Positions 31,010 to 39,688 of a stretch of DNA of 47,986 nt are shown here, in pieces; within the stretch, counting starts at the first letter, position 1, and every line of letters begins with the position of its first letter. Where the stretch lies: contig JAHZOA010000002.1 in assembly GCA_020028455.1 (NCBI GenBank), positions 1-47,986 on the forward strand, given 5' to 3'. The DNA is from Armatimonadota bacterium (GTDB lineage Bacteria; Sysuimicrobiota; Sysuimicrobiia; Sysuimicrobiales; Kaftiobacteriaceae). The position numbers and the translations under genes were made by a program. Under the pieces are notes generated by a model that saw nothing but the letters and a program-made list of their open reading frames with translations, was not told the DNA's origin and did not search any database.

Positions 31010-32302
31010 TTAGGGATACAGCCTGTTGAGCAGTCGAGGAAATGGAATCGTCTCGCGGATATGCTCGATCCCGCATATCCAGGCCACAGTTCGCTCGATC
31101 CCAAGCCCGAACCCGGAGTGGGGAACAGAGCCGTAGCGACGGAGATCGAGATACCACTGGTAGACATCGGTCGGAAGGTTGTGCTCGCGCAGCCGCTGCT
31201 CGAGGAGCGCAAGGTCATCGATCCGCTGTCCACCTCCAATGATTTCGCCATATCCCTCGGGGGCGAGCAGGTCGGCGGAAAGGACCACATCGTGCCGCTC
31301 CTGGTCGGGCTGCATGTAAAATGCCTTGCATTTTGCCGGATAGTGATGCACGAAGAGCGGGCGGTCGAACTGCGATGAGAGCATCGTTTCTTCATCCGCT
31401 CCGAGATCATCGCCCCAGGGCACCGGCTTGCCGGATTTCTTTAGCCGTTCGAGCGCCTCGTCGTAGGACAACCTGGGGAAGGGGGACTGAATGTCTTTGA
31501 GCTTTGCCGTATCTCGCTCGAGAGCGGCGAGTTCGTTCGTCCTGCGCTGCAGCACCCGGCCGACGACGGCGACCATCATCTCTTCAGCAAGCGCCATGTA
31601 CTCGTCCAGCGTCATGTAAGCAACTTCCGGCTCCAGCATCCAGAATTCGCTGAGGTGTCGCCGGGTCTTCGACTTCTCGGCGCGGAACGTAGGACCGAAA
31701 CAGTAGACCCGGCCGAAGGCCATCGCGTTTGCCTCGTTGTACAGCTGACCGGACTGCGTGAGGTATGCGGTACCGAGGTCGAAGTATGGCGTTTCGAAGA
31801 GGGTGGTCGTCCCCTCGACGGCGGCCGGGGTCAGGATAGGCGTATCCATCCGGACGAACCCTTTGCCATCGAGAAATTCAGCGCAGGCCCGGATGACCTC
31901 GGCGCGTACGCGCATCACGGCGTGCTGCCGGCGGCTCCGCAGCCACAGGTGTCGGTGGTCCATTAGAAACTCGACGCCGTGCTCTTTTGGCGTGATCGGG
32001 TAGGGCGCCGCGATCTGCACGACCTTCAGGTCCGTGAGCGAGAGTTCAACACCGCCGGGCGCTCGTTTGTCCTCGCGCACGAGGCCGCGAATGATGACGG
32101 AAGACTCCTGCGTGAGATTCTCCGCGAGCCCGAACGCGTCTTGGGATACGTCCTGTTTGGCCAGAACAGACTGCATGATCCCGCTGCCGTCGCGGATCTG
32201 GAGAAAGTGGATGCTGCCGCTGCTTCGTTTGTTGTACAACCATCCCTGGATCTCGACTTCTTCTCCCACGTGTGCGGCAGCGTCTTCAATCCGAATGTGC
32301 AT
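31010..32302 (-). CDS. asnS: Asparaginyl-tRNA synthetase
   Basis: Class IIb synthetase that charges tRNA-Asn directly. The 430-residue protein has the N-terminal OB anticodon domain ([20 protein letters not shown]), motif 2 in [20 protein letters not shown], and motif 3 in [15 protein letters not shown]. The GQRIDD and PHSGFGLG forms distinguish AsnRS from AspRS. I place the start at the second [15 protein letters not shown], because GAGGTG lies 6 bases upstream and overlaps the alternative GTG. Its presence means Asn-tRNA need not be made by the Gat amidation route. Confidence 0.95.
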   Translation of the reverse strand: MHIRIEDAAAHVGEEVEIQGWLYNKRSSGSIHFLQIRDGSGIMQSVLAKQDVSQDAFGLAENLTQESSVIIRGLVREDKRAPGGVELSLTDLKVVQIAAPYPITPKEHGVEFLMDHRHLWLRSRRQHAVMRVRAEVIRACAEFLDGKGFVRMDTPILTPAAVEGTTTLFETPYFDLGTAYLTQSGQLYNEANAMAFGRVYCFGPTFRAEKSKTRRHLSEFWMLEPEVAYMTLDEYMALAEEMMVAVVGRVLQRRTNELAALERDTAKLKDIQSPFPRLSYDEALERLKKSGKPVPWGDDLGADEETMLSSQFDRPLFVHHYPAKCKAFYMQPDQERHDVVLSADLLAPEGYGEIIGGGQRIDDLALLEQRLREHNLPTDVYQWYLDLRRYGSVPHSGFGLGIERTVAWICGIEHIRETIPFPRLLNRLYP

Positions 32303-32387
32303 TGATGTCACCTCGCGCTGGCCGCTAGATTCATCGATGCACGATCATTACCTCCCCAGGGCCTCGGACCTCGGGAATTTGCTCGGG

Positions 32388-32416
32388 TTGCCATCGCTGG
32401 AGGGTGATGTTATACT
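32388..32416 (+). promoter_or_regulatory. Sigma-70 promoter of the rimP-nusA-infB operon
   Basis: TTGCCA (32388-32393) and TATACT (32411-32416) with a 17-bp spacer. The transcript would start near 32423, about 100 bases upstream of rimP. Confidence 0.85.
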
Positions 32417-32422
32417 CGGAAT

Positions 32423-32508
32423 GTCGCGTGCAACGCGCGATGCTGTGCAAAATCAACGAGCTTCCGTTCGGAGGCAGAGTGTGAGTGGGTTCCAACCCAC
32501 TCTTTTTT
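32423..32508 (+). promoter_or_regulatory. Structured leader with intrinsic terminator (attenuator) before rimP
   Basis: Between promoter and rimP the leader holds three hairpins in a row: CGCGTGCAACGCG, GCTTCCGTTCGGAGGC, and a terminator GAGTGGG-TTCCAA-CCCACTC followed by six T (32483-32508). The terminator lies after the promoter and 18 bases before the rimP ATG, so operon expression must depend on read-through. Because the operon encodes NusA, a termination factor, feedback control is plausible. A six-codon ORF (MKKMAS) starts right after the T-tract and overlaps the rimP start. Confidence 0.75.
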
Positions 32509-32526
32509 AATGAAGAAGATGGCGTC

Positions 32527-33018
32527 ATGAATCGAAAAGATGTGGTTCAGCAGGTGGAGGAGCTCGTGGGGCCCATTGCTCAGGGCATGGGGTTGGAGGT
32601 CGTGGACATCCAACTGACGGGGGACATACATCGACCGCTGCTGCGGGTGTTGATGGATCGCCTCGAGGGCGGGATTACGGTCGACGAGTGCGCCCGTGCC
32701 AACGAGGCGCTGAGCCGACAACTCGACCTGTACGATTTGTTTCCGACCTCGTACACGGTGGAGGTGAGCTCGCCCGGCCTGGATCGGCCACTGCGGACCG
32801 ACGCGGACTTCCGGCGATTCGCCGGACAGCGGGCCGAGATTAAGACATTCGTTCCGATCGACGGGCAGCGCCGCTTTCGGGGGACGCTGCTCGGGATCAT
32901 CGGCGACGCTGTCGTGGTACAGATTGACGGGCGCCAGGTGCACGTGCCCAAAGGGGAGATTGCACAGGCCCGTCTCGCCGTAGAGATGGAAGATTTGCGA
33001 CAGGACTTTAAGCGGTAA
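32527..33018 (+). CDS. rimP: Ribosome maturation factor RimP
   Basis: Needed for maturation of the 30S subunit. The 163-residue protein has the N-terminal domain (VVQQVEELVGPIAQGMGLEVVDIQL, split here for length: VVQQVEELVG, PIAQGMGLEV) and the hallmark YTVEVSSPGLDRPLRTDADFRR, followed by the C-terminal SH3-like domain (FRGTLLGIIGDAVVVQIDGR). The start MNRKDVVQQV is chosen because an upstream in-frame extension crosses the leader terminator. It is first in the rimP-nusA-ylxR-infB operon, the order found in most bacteria. Confidence 0.95.
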   Translation: MNRKDVVQQVEELVGPIAQGMGLEVVDIQLTGDIHRPLLRVLMDRLEGGITVDECARANEALSRQLDLYDLFPTSYTVEVSSPGLDRPLRTDADFRRFAGQRAEIKTFVPIDGQRRFRGTLLGIIGDAVVVQIDGRQVHVPKGEIAQARLAVEMEDLRQDFKR

Positions 33019-33035
33019 CGCATGGGGTGGATTGG

Positions 33036-34343
33036 ATGAACGGAGAACTGCTCAAGGCGCTTGAAGCCCTTGAGGAAGAGAAAGGTATTACCAAAGAAGT
33101 CATCCTCGAGGCCATCGAGGCGGCTGTGCTGTCCGCGTACAAGAAAAAGCACGGGCCGTCGGCGCAGAACGTGCGCGTCGAGGTGGACCGCGGCACGGGG
33201 GAGATGCGCGCGTATCAAGTCCGGACGATCGTAGAATCGGTCGACGACGAGCACACACAGATTGCACTGGCCGAAGCCCGCGAGTGGGACGATTCGGCGA
33301 CAGTCGGCGACATGGTGGAGCTTGAGGTCACCGTCGATCCTCAGGAGTTCGGCCGCATCGCCGCACAGACCGCAAAGCAGGTCGTCGTCCAGCGGCTCCG
33401 TGAGGGTGAGCGCGACCTCGTTTACAAGGAGTTCCGGGACCGCGAAGGCGACATCGTCACAGGCACGGTACAACGTATTGAGCGGAAGAATGTGTATCTG
33501 GACCTGGGGCGCATCGAAGCAGTGCTCCCTCCGACCGAGCAGATTCCTCGCGAGAGCTACCGTCAGAGCGAGCGGATCAAAGCATACGTGGTCGAGGTCC
33601 GCCAGGGGACACGCGGTCCGCAAATCGTAGTCTCCCGCACGCATCCAGGGTTGCTCAAGCGGTTGTTCGAGCTGGAGGTGCCCGAGATCTACGAGGGCAT
33701 CGTCGAGATTAAGGCGATTGCACGTGAAGCCGGCGGTCGCAGCAAGATTGCCGTCTCCTCGCGCGATAAGAATGTCGACGCCGTCGGCGCGTGTGTCGGT
33801 CCCAAAGGCTCGCGCGTCCAGGCCATTGTCGATGAACTGAAGGGCGAGAAGATCGACATCGTCCCGTGGAACGCCGACCAGGCGTTGTTTGTGGCCGGCG
33901 CCTTGAGTCCGGCAAAGGTGAGCCGCGTCGAGATCGATGACGAGACGAAGACAGCGCAAGTCATCGTGCCGGACAACCAGCTGTCGCTGGCCATCGGCCG
34001 CGAGGGACAGAACGCGCGACTGGCTGCGAAGTTGACCGGATGGCGTATCGACATCAAGAGCGAGACGCAGATCAAGGAGATCGAGGCGAAGAAGCTCTTC
34101 ATCGACTTGCCCCCGGAAGAAACTGTGGCGGAAGCCGCAACGGCAGCTCCCGAGGAGGGAGCGCCCCTGGAGGGAGCGCCCGTGGAAGGAGCACTCGTGG
34201 AGGGAGCGCCCGTAGAGGGTGCGCCTGTAGAGGGTGCGCCTGTGGATGCTGTTTCCGGCGAAGCAGGCGAGGGCGTTGCTTCGGACGGAGAAGCACCCGA
34301 TACGACTGTAAAGAAGGAACCCTCGACGGCGGGCGATGCCTAG
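33036..34343 (+). CDS. nusA: Transcription termination/antitermination factor NusA
   Basis: Binds RNA polymerase and RNA to control pausing and termination. The 435-residue protein has the N-terminal polymerase-binding domain (LLKALEALEEEKGITKEVIL), the S1 domain (DIVTGTVQRIERKNVYLDLG), and two KH domains (ISRTHPGLLKRLFELEVPEI region; LAIGREGQNARLAAKLTGWR). The C-terminal acidic repeats of E. coli NusA are absent, as in Firmicutes; instead a short tail carries six EGAPV-like pentapeptides. The ATG at 33036 has GGGGTGG 5 bases upstream. It overlaps ylxR by 8 bases. Confidence 0.96.
   Translation: MNGELLKALEALEEEKGITKEVILEAIEAAVLSAYKKKHGPSAQNVRVEVDRGTGEMRAYQVRTIVESVDDEHTQIALAEAREWDDSATVGDMVELEVTVDPQEFGRIAAQTAKQVVVQRLREGERDLVYKEFRDREGDIVTGTVQRIERKNVYLDLGRIEAVLPPTEQIPRESYRQSERIKAYVVEVRQGTRGPQIVVSRTHPGLLKRLFELEVPEIYEGIVEIKAIAREAGGRSKIAVSSRDKNVDAVGACVGPKGSRVQAIVDELKGEKIDIVPWNADQALFVAGALSPAKVSRVEIDDETKTAQVIVPDNQLSLAIGREGQNARLAAKLTGWRIDIKSETQIKEIEAKKLFIDLPPEETVAEAATAAPEEGAPLEGAPVEGALVEGAPVEGAPVEGAPVDAVSGEAGEGVASDGEAPDTTVKKEPSTAGDA
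34155..34244 (+). repeat. Coding 15-bp tandem repeat in the nusA tail
   Basis: Six 15-base units close to GAGGGAGCGCCCGTG encode EGAPL, EGAPV, EGALV, EGAPV, EGAPV, EGAPV. They lie after the last KH domain, where length variation should be tolerated. Confidence 0.9.
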
Positions 34344-34608
34344 TACGCGAAAGGTGCCCGCGCGCACATGCGTGGCATGTCGTCGCACGCGTCCAAAGCG
34401 AGAGATGGTGCGTGTGGTGCGTACACCTGCCGGCGAGGTCATGGTGGATCCGACCGGGAAGCTGTCGGGAAGAGGCGCATACGTCTGTCCCGAGTTGGAT
34501 TGCGTGAACGTCGGCGTGCGAGAACAGCGTCTCCAGCATGCCTTAGAAGTTCAAATCCCAGAAGAGATCGCGCAAGTGTTGCGTGGGTTGATACATGCGA
34601 GTACATGA
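34336..34608 (+). CDS. ylxR: YlxR family RNA-binding protein (DUF448; RnpM)
   Basis: Small basic protein (90 residues) encoded between nusA and infB in Gram-positive-type operons; the family binds RNA, and the Bacillus member has been linked to RNase P control. The signature PARTCVACRRTRPKREMVRV is at the N terminus, followed by GKLSGRGAYVCPELDCV. The four Cys may bind metal or be structural. It overlaps nusA by 8 bases and infB by 14 bases, so the three are probably co-translated. The neighbouring ylxQ (L7Ae-like) gene of Bacillus is missing here. Confidence 0.93.
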   Translation: MPSTRKVPARTCVACRRTRPKREMVRVVRTPAGEVMVDPTGKLSGRGAYVCPELDCVNVGVREQRLQHALEVQIPEEIAQVLRGLIHAST

Positions 34609-37030
34609 ACTAGCCAAAGACCTAGGCGTGTCCAGCAAAGCGCTGATGGATCTCCTGGCCAAGATGAAGATTCCGGCCAGGAGTCACAGCAGCTCACTGG
34701 ATGATGCCGCCATCGGGCGCATCCGCCAGCAGCTTAAGGCGCCTGCCAAGCCTGCCGCCCCGGCTGTCCCTGCGCGGATTGCGAAGACACCGACGGGCGA
34801 GCGGATCCTCGGTATGCGCAAGATCGTGCGTCCAGTGGTGGAAGAGGCGCCGCCGGTAGCAACGGCTCCGGTCGCCGAGCCGCCGGTTCATGAAGCTCCT
34901 CCGGTCGTACCCCCGCCCCCGCCTGTTTTGCCTGAGCCCGTCAAAGTGAAACCGGCCGTCGTTCCAGATGAGGCAAAAAAGCCCGCAGCAAAACCAGCGC
35001 CGGAGGCCCCGGTGATCAAACCCGCGGCAAAGGCGCCCGCGCCACCGCATCCCAAGGCTCCGCAAGTGGATACAAGACTTCCCGGTACCCGGACGCCGCG
35101 GCCGATGCTGCGTCCAGTTCCGCGCAAAGAAGCGCCGAGAGCGATGCCTCCACGCGGTCCGGGAGGGACTCCTGTCACGTCGACCGGAGCACCCTCGGTT
35201 GTTCCGGCGGCGTCAAGCGATCGGAAGACCAGGGAACGCATGCCCCCTCCGCCATCGCAGCCGCTTCCGGTCGCACCCGTGGTTCCTGCCGAGGTCGAAC
35301 TCACCAGCGCGTTGACGGTGGGCGACCTTGCAGCAAAGCTCGAGCTTCACGGCGGGGAGGTGGTGAAGCGACTCCTCGAGCAAGGTGTGCTGGCAGGCAT
35401 CAACCATCAGATCTCACTCGAGGCGGCATCCAAAGTTGCGGAATCGTTCGGTTCATCGGTAAAGAAGCCCGCGCACGCCGGCCAGCCGGGCAGCCGGGTG
35501 TCAAAGCGTCTCGAGGTTTCCAAGGAAGGCACGGTTGCGCAGCGTCCGCCCATCGTGACCATCATGGGTCACGTCGACCACGGAAAGACAACGCTGCTGG
35601 ACGCGATCCGGCAGACCGATGTCGCAGGCAAAGAGTTCGGGGGGATCACGCAACACATCGGGGCATCGACGGTGGACGTCGACGGCCGCCGCATTGTCTT
35701 CATCGACACACCCGGCCACGAAGCGTTCACGGCCTTGCGGGCGCGGGGCGCGCAGGTCACTGACATCGCGGTCCTGCTGGTTGCCGCGGACGACGGCGTT
35801 ATGCCGCAGACGGTTGAAGCGTTCAACCACGCCAGGGCCGCGGGCGTCCCGATTATGGTGGTGATCAACAAGGTGGATCTGCCGCAGGCCAATCCCGATC
35901 GCGTGAAGCAGCAGCTCTCGGAGCTCGGGTTGGTTCCTGAAGATTGGGGCGGCGATACGGTGACCGTTCCCGTGTCTGCGCGGACGAAGCAGGGGGTCAA
36001 GGAACTTCTCGAGATGATCCTGCTCGTGGCGGACCTGCAGGAACTGCGTGCCCCCGCGGACCGTCCCGCTCGCGGCACCATCGTTGAAGCGGAGCTCGAC
36101 AAAGGCCGCGGCCCCGTGGCGACTGTGCTCGTGCAGGAAGGGACGCTCAGAGTCGGCGACGCCATCGTCGCCGGCGAAGCGTATGGACGGGTCCGGGCGA
36201 TGACGGGTGATCGCGGCGAACGGCTGAATGAGGCCGGGCCGGCGGTGCCCGTAGAGGTTGTGGGGCTCGACAGCATGCCTCAGGCCGGCGATCTGCTGGA
36301 AGTAGTGCGCGACGACAAACTTGCAAAGGCTGTTGCGGAAGAGCGCCGCGAGCGACGGCGTGCAGCGGAAGTGGCGGTCGCGCGTCCGTCCATGGGCACA
36401 GAAGAAGGCGGTGAGGCGGGACCGAAGGAGGCGCGCCTGATCATCAAGGCGGATACGCATGGATCCGTGGAAGCGTTGACGTCCTCGCTATCTCGCCTGG
36501 CGATTCCTGAAGTTGGGGTCACGATTCTTCACGCGGCGGTCGGCAACGTGGCGGAGTCTGATGTGATGCTCGCTGCCGCGAGCCGCGCGGCCATCATCGG
36601 GTTCAACGTCCGTCCCGAGCCTCAGGTGCGCAAGCTGGCCGAGCAAGAGCAAATCGAGATCCTCACGTATCGCGTGATCTACGAAGCGATCGAGGATCTG
36701 CAGAAACGACTGCGGGGCATGCTGGCGCCGAAGCGGCGCGAGGTTGCGCTCGGTCAGGCCGAGGTCCGCCAGACGTTCACGATCTCGAAAATCGGCACCA
36801 TCGCCGGCTCGTATGTGGCGGCCGGGACCATCCCACGCAGCGCGAATGTCCGTCTGATCCGGGATGGTGCGGTCGTGCACGAGGGGAAGATTGCCTCGCT
36901 GCGCCGCTTCAAAGATGACGTCCGCGAGGTCACGGAAGGCTTCGAGTGCGGCATCGGGCTGGAACGCTTTAATGACATCAAGGTGGGGGACATTATAGAG
37001 GCGTACGAGATCAGAGAAGAACCTGCATAG
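34595..37030 (+). CDS. infB: Translation initiation factor IF-2
   Basis: GTPase that brings initiator fMet-tRNA to the 30S subunit. Length is 811 residues. There are two IF2_N helical domains ([20 protein letters not shown] at the N terminus, and [20 protein letters not shown] near 230) separated by a Pro/Ala-rich linker (about 48-225). The GTPase core has G1 [10 protein letters not shown]3 DTPGHEAF, G4 NKVD. Domains II to IV end with the tRNA-binding C2 domain ([20 protein letters not shown]). It overlaps ylxR by 14 bases. A GGTCGTA hairpin begins 4 bases after its stop. Confidence 0.97.
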   Translation: MRVHELAKDLGVSSKALMDLLAKMKIPARSHSSSLDDAAIGRIRQQLKAPAKPAAPAVPARIAKTPTGERILGMRKIVRPVVEEAPPVATAPVAEPPVHEAPPVVPPPPPVLPEPVKVKPAVVPDEAKKPAAKPAPEAPVIKPAAKAPAPPHPKAPQVDTRLPGTRTPRPMLRPVPRKEAPRAMPPRGPGGTPVTSTGAPSVVPAASSDRKTRERMPPPPSQPLPVAPVVPAEVELTSALTVGDLAAKLELHGGEVVKRLLEQGVLAGINHQISLEAASKVAESFGSSVKKPAHAGQPGSRVSKRLEVSKEGTVAQRPPIVTIMGHVDHGKTTLLDAIRQTDVAGKEFGGITQHIGASTVDVDGRRIVFIDTPGHEAFTALRARGAQVTDIAVLLVAADDGVMPQTVEAFNHARAAGVPIMVVINKVDLPQANPDRVKQQLSELGLVPEDWGGDTVTVPVSARTKQGVKELLEMILLVADLQELRAPADRPARGTIVEAELDKGRGPVATVLVQEGTLRVGDAIVAGEAYGRVRAMTGDRGERLNEAGPAVPVEVVGLDSMPQAGDLLEVVRDDKLAKAVAEERRERRRAAEVAVARPSMGTEEGGEAGPKEARLIIKADTHGSVEALTSSLSRLAIPEVGVTILHAAVGNVAESDVMLAAASRAAIIGFNVRPEPQVRKLAEQEQIEILTYRVIYEAIEDLQKRLRGMLAPKRREVALGQAEVRQTFTISKIGTIAGSYVAAGTIPRSANVRLIRDGAVVHEGKIASLRRFKDDVREVTEGFECGIGLERFNDIKVGDIIEAYEIREEPA

Positions 37031-37033
37031 GAG

Positions 37034-37113
37034 CGGTCGTAGGTCGTTGGTCGTAGGTCGTTGACAAATCCATTGCATTTCCTACGACCTACCACCTACG
37101 ACCTACTACCGTA
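37034..37113. repeat. GGTCGTA paired repeat hairpin inside the infB operon
   Basis: Left arm 37034-37063: CGGTCGTA, GGTCGTT, GGTCGTA, GGTCGTT. Right arm 37081-37113: CCTACGACCTACCACC, then TACGACCTACTACCGTAG. The loop is 17 bases. It separates infB from the DUF503 gene. Confidence 0.9.
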
Positions 37114-37137
37114 GTTTCGATGGTAGTTTCGATGGTG
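37114..37137 (+). repeat. 12-bp tandem duplication carrying the start codon of the DUF503 gene
   Basis: GTAGTTTCGATG occurs twice in a row beginning at about 37111 and is followed by GTGGTTGG. Each copy ends in ATG, so two in-frame starts (37120 and 37132) exist. The duplication abuts the right arm of the GGTCGTA hairpin. Confidence 0.75.
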
Positions 37138-37413
37138 GTTGGCGTCCTGCACATCCAACTCAGTTTACCGGGCGCAGGCAGTTTAAAGGACAAGCGCCGG
37201 CTGCTCACGAGCTTGCTCGATCGGCTCCACAACCGGTTCAATGTCGCGGCGGCGGAGGTTGATCAGCAGGACGTCTGGCGCCGGGCCGAGGTTGCCGTCG
37301 CCTGTGTCAGCAGCGAAGGCCGCCACGCCAACCAGATCCTCACGCGTGTGATGACGGAAGTCGAACGCGCGAACGATCTCATTGTGGTCGGGTACGAAAT
37401 GGAACTACGGTAG
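37120..37413 (+). CDS. ylxP: DUF503 family protein (YlxP)
   Basis: Conserved small protein of the infB-rbfA interval in Firmicutes and related phyla, thought to act in ribosome assembly or RNA binding; its precise job is not settled. The protein (97 residues from the first ATG) has the family start MVVGVLHIQLSLPGAGSLKD, then KRRLLTSLLDRLHNRFNVAA and the C-terminal VMTEVERANDLIVVGYEMEL. Two in-frame ATGs created by a 12-bp duplication are possible starts; homologues would favour the second (37132). No clear ribosome binding site precedes either. Confidence 0.9.
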   Translation: MVVSMVVGVLHIQLSLPGAGSLKDKRRLLTSLLDRLHNRFNVAAAEVDQQDVWRRAEVAVACVSSEGRHANQILTRVMTEVERANDLIVVGYEMELR

Positions 37414-37433
37414 CCCGCGATCCGGGTAGAGCG

Positions 37434-37832
37434 ATGACGCGAAGAACCGAAAAACTCCAGGAGTTCATCAAGGAGCAGGTGAGTGAGATCATCCAGCAGC
37501 ATGTCCGCGATCCTCGCATTGGGTTCGTCTCAATCACCGACGTCGAGGTCAGTGCGGATATGCGCCATGCGAAGATCTTCGTCAGCGTGCTGGGAGATGA
37601 GGATGCGAAGTCTGGGACGATGGCCGGCCTGGACAGCGCTTTGAAGTTCATCCGCGGCGAGCTGGGCCGCAGGCTGGAGATGCGCTACACGCCGGAGATC
37701 ATGTTCAAGCTCGACACGTCGATCGAACGCGGTTCACGGATCGTGTCATTGATCCGGGATGTCTCCCGGGGAGCCTCGCATGACGACGACACTGCCCCTA
37801 CAGATCGCGACGACGCTTCGAAAAAGCCCTGA
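37434..37832 (+). CDS. rbfA: Ribosome-binding factor A
   Basis: Binds the 30S subunit during 16S rRNA 5'-end maturation and in cold adaptation. The 132-residue protein has the single KH-like domain: RTEKLQEFIKEQVSEIIQQH, DPRIGFVSITDVEVSADMRH, KIFVSVLG, and RYTPEIMFKLDTSIERGSRI. The C-terminal tail is acidic then basic (DDDTAPTDRDDASKKP) and overlaps the start of the nrnA gene by 53 bases. It sits in the normal place between ylxP and nrnA. Confidence 0.95.
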   Translation: MTRRTEKLQEFIKEQVSEIIQQHVRDPRIGFVSITDVEVSADMRHAKIFVSVLGDEDAKSGTMAGLDSALKFIRGELGRRLEMRYTPEIMFKLDTSIERGSRIVSLIRDVSRGASHDDDTAPTDRDDASKKP

Positions 37833-38748
37833 CGTTCTGATCGCCTGCCACGTCGCCCCGGACGGAGACTGCATCGGAGCATCATTAGCCCTGGCGCGTG
37901 CGACAAGCCGGCTGGGCGTGCGCGCCGTGGTGGGCAGTGCCGACGGCGTGCCCGAAGCATTCTTGGATCTTCCAGGTGCGGATCAGATCGTCAGCACGCC
38001 ACCCGTCCAGGCGTTCGCCACAGCCGTGGCCATGGAGTGCAGCACGATCGAGCGGTCAGGGGTGTTTGCAGACGCGTTGAAGCGTGCCGGCACGCTCATC
38101 AACATCGACCACCATCTCAGCAACGCCGGATATGGCCACGTCGTGTACTGGGACAAGGGCGCGGCCGCCGTCGGAGAGATGGTCACCGAGATCATCCGGG
38201 CGCTCGGGACGCCGATCGACGCTGGCATCGCGCAGTGTCTACTGGCGGCCATTGTCACCGATACCGGGGTCTTCCGGTTCACGAATGTCACGCCACATAC
38301 GCTCCGACTCGCCGCTGAGCTCGTCGAAGCCGGCGGCTCCATTCACCGGCTTGTGGAGCGTGTCTACGAAACTCGGTCGCCGGGCGGACTGCGATTGCTC
38401 GGCATGGCGCTGGCGGCGGTGCGCCTCTCCGCGGACGGACGCGTCGCCTGGACAACGGTGACACCTGAGATGCTGGCGGCATCGGGCGCGCGGCCGGAGG
38501 ATACCACGGGGATCGTCGGCATGCTGCGACAGATCCGCGGCGTGAAGGTCGCGTTGATGTTCGAGTCGACGGCCGACGGTATCAGGGCGAGTATCCGTTC
38601 GCGAGACGGCGCCCGCTCCAATGTGATCGCGGAGACCCTTGGGGGCGGCGGCCATCAAGCCGCGGCGGGGTTCACGCTGGCCGGCTCGATGAGCGACGTC
38701 GTCGGCAAAACTCTGCTGGAAGTCGAAAAAGAACTGCGTGCACAGTAG
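37780..38748 (+). CDS. nrnA: DHH/DHHA1 phosphoesterase, nanoRNase/pAp phosphatase
   Basis: Degrades 2-5 nt RNAs and removes the 3' phosphate of pAp; in other lineages members also cleave c-di-AMP products. The 322-residue protein has CHVAPDGDCIGASLAL (motif I), the DHH triplet in LINIDHHLSNAGYGHV, DTGVFRFTN, and the DHHA1 GGGGHQAAAGFTLAG. The ATG at 37780 has GGGGAG about 7 bases upstream and overlaps rbfA; the in-frame start further upstream is less likely. Its place between rbfA and truB is typical of Firmicutes. It overlaps truB by 11 bases. Confidence 0.93.
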   Translation: MTTTLPLQIATTLRKSPDVLIACHVAPDGDCIGASLALARATSRLGVRAVVGSADGVPEAFLDLPGADQIVSTPPVQAFATAVAMECSTIERSGVFADALKRAGTLINIDHHLSNAGYGHVVYWDKGAAAVGEMVTEIIRALGTPIDAGIAQCLLAAIVTDTGVFRFTNVTPHTLRLAAELVEAGGSIHRLVERVYETRSPGGLRLLGMALAAVRLSADGRVAWTTVTPEMLAASGARPEDTTGIVGMLRQIRGVKVALMFESTADGIRASIRSRDGARSNVIAETLGGGGHQAAAGFTLAGSMSDVVGKTLLEVEKELRAQ

Positions 38749-39667
38749 CTCCCTATTGCCGCCCGCCGGCGGCGTGCTCAGTATCTGCAAGCCGGTTGGG
38801 ATGACGTCCCATGATGTGGTCGATGCGGTCCGCCGCATCGTTGGTACGCGGAGAGTCGGCCACACCGGAACGCTCGATCCTGGCGCAGCCGGCGTGCTCG
38901 TCCTCGTCCTCGGTCGGGCCACCCGCGTCGCCGAGTTCATCGCCGATGCCGACAAAGAATATCGCGTGGAGATCGTGTTTGGCCGCTCCACCGACACCGG
39001 CGATGCGTATGGTGAGATCGTCCGCGAAGGCGCCCCGGCTCGCGTCGGGCGGGACGAACTAACCGCGGTCCTGCATCGGTTTACCGGCAGGATCGAGCAG
39101 GTGCCCCCGATGGCATCCGCGGTGCATGTAGGTGGTCGGCGACTGTACGAGTACGCGAGGCAGGGAAGCACCGTCGAGGCCCCGCCGAGGGAGGTGCACA
39201 TCTTTCGGATCGACATCCTGGAGGTGCGCGAAGGCCCGCCGGCCGGGGCCTGGCTCCACGTTGTGTGTTCGAAGGGGACCTACATTCGAAGACTCTGCAC
39301 CGACATCGGCGAGGCCATCGGCTCCGGGGCGTATGCACAATTTATGGTCCGCACCCGAGTGGCCGCGCACCATCTCGACGAGACACTGACCCTCGAAGAA
39401 ATCGATCGTCTCGCCTCCTCAGGCGATTTGACGCGGGCACTTCAACCGACGGATGCGGCCCTCGGCGACCTGCCTGCGGTTGATCTGACCCCCAGTCAAC
39501 GCCAGGCCGTCCTGCATGGTCAGGGGCTTCCGTTATTCAAAGTTGCCGATTGGCAGGCGCTTATGCAGGCGCGTGCGATACGGCTTCGTGACACCCAGGG
39601 ACTCGTTGCAATCGGGAAGGTAGAGCAGGGCGTGCTGCGACCATTCAAAGTGCTACGTGAGTCTTAA
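38738..39667 (+). CDS. truB: tRNA pseudouridine(55) synthase
   Basis: Makes the pseudouridine at position 55 in the T-loop of nearly all tRNAs. The protein (309 residues) contains GVLSICKPVGMTSHDVVDAV, the catalytic Asp in GHTGTLDPGAAGVLVLVLG, FGRSTDTGDAYGEIV and the Tyr/Arg-rich VCSKGTYIRRLCTDIGEAIG. A C-terminal PUA-like extension ends LKVLRES-like as IGKVEQGVLRPFKVL. The GTG start lies inside nrnA. ribF follows after 21 bases. Confidence 0.95.
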   Translation: MHSSSLLPPAGGVLSICKPVGMTSHDVVDAVRRIVGTRRVGHTGTLDPGAAGVLVLVLGRATRVAEFIADADKEYRVEIVFGRSTDTGDAYGEIVREGAPARVGRDELTAVLHRFTGRIEQVPPMASAVHVGGRRLYEYARQGSTVEAPPREVHIFRIDILEVREGPPAGAWLHVVCSKGTYIRRLCTDIGEAIGSGAYAQFMVRTRVAAHHLDETLTLEEIDRLASSGDLTRALQPTDAALGDLPAVDLTPSQRQAVLHGQGLPLFKVADWQALMQARAIRLRDTQGLVAIGKVEQGVLRPFKVLRES

Positions 39668-39688
39668 GTAATGAGTCGTGACTGGTGA

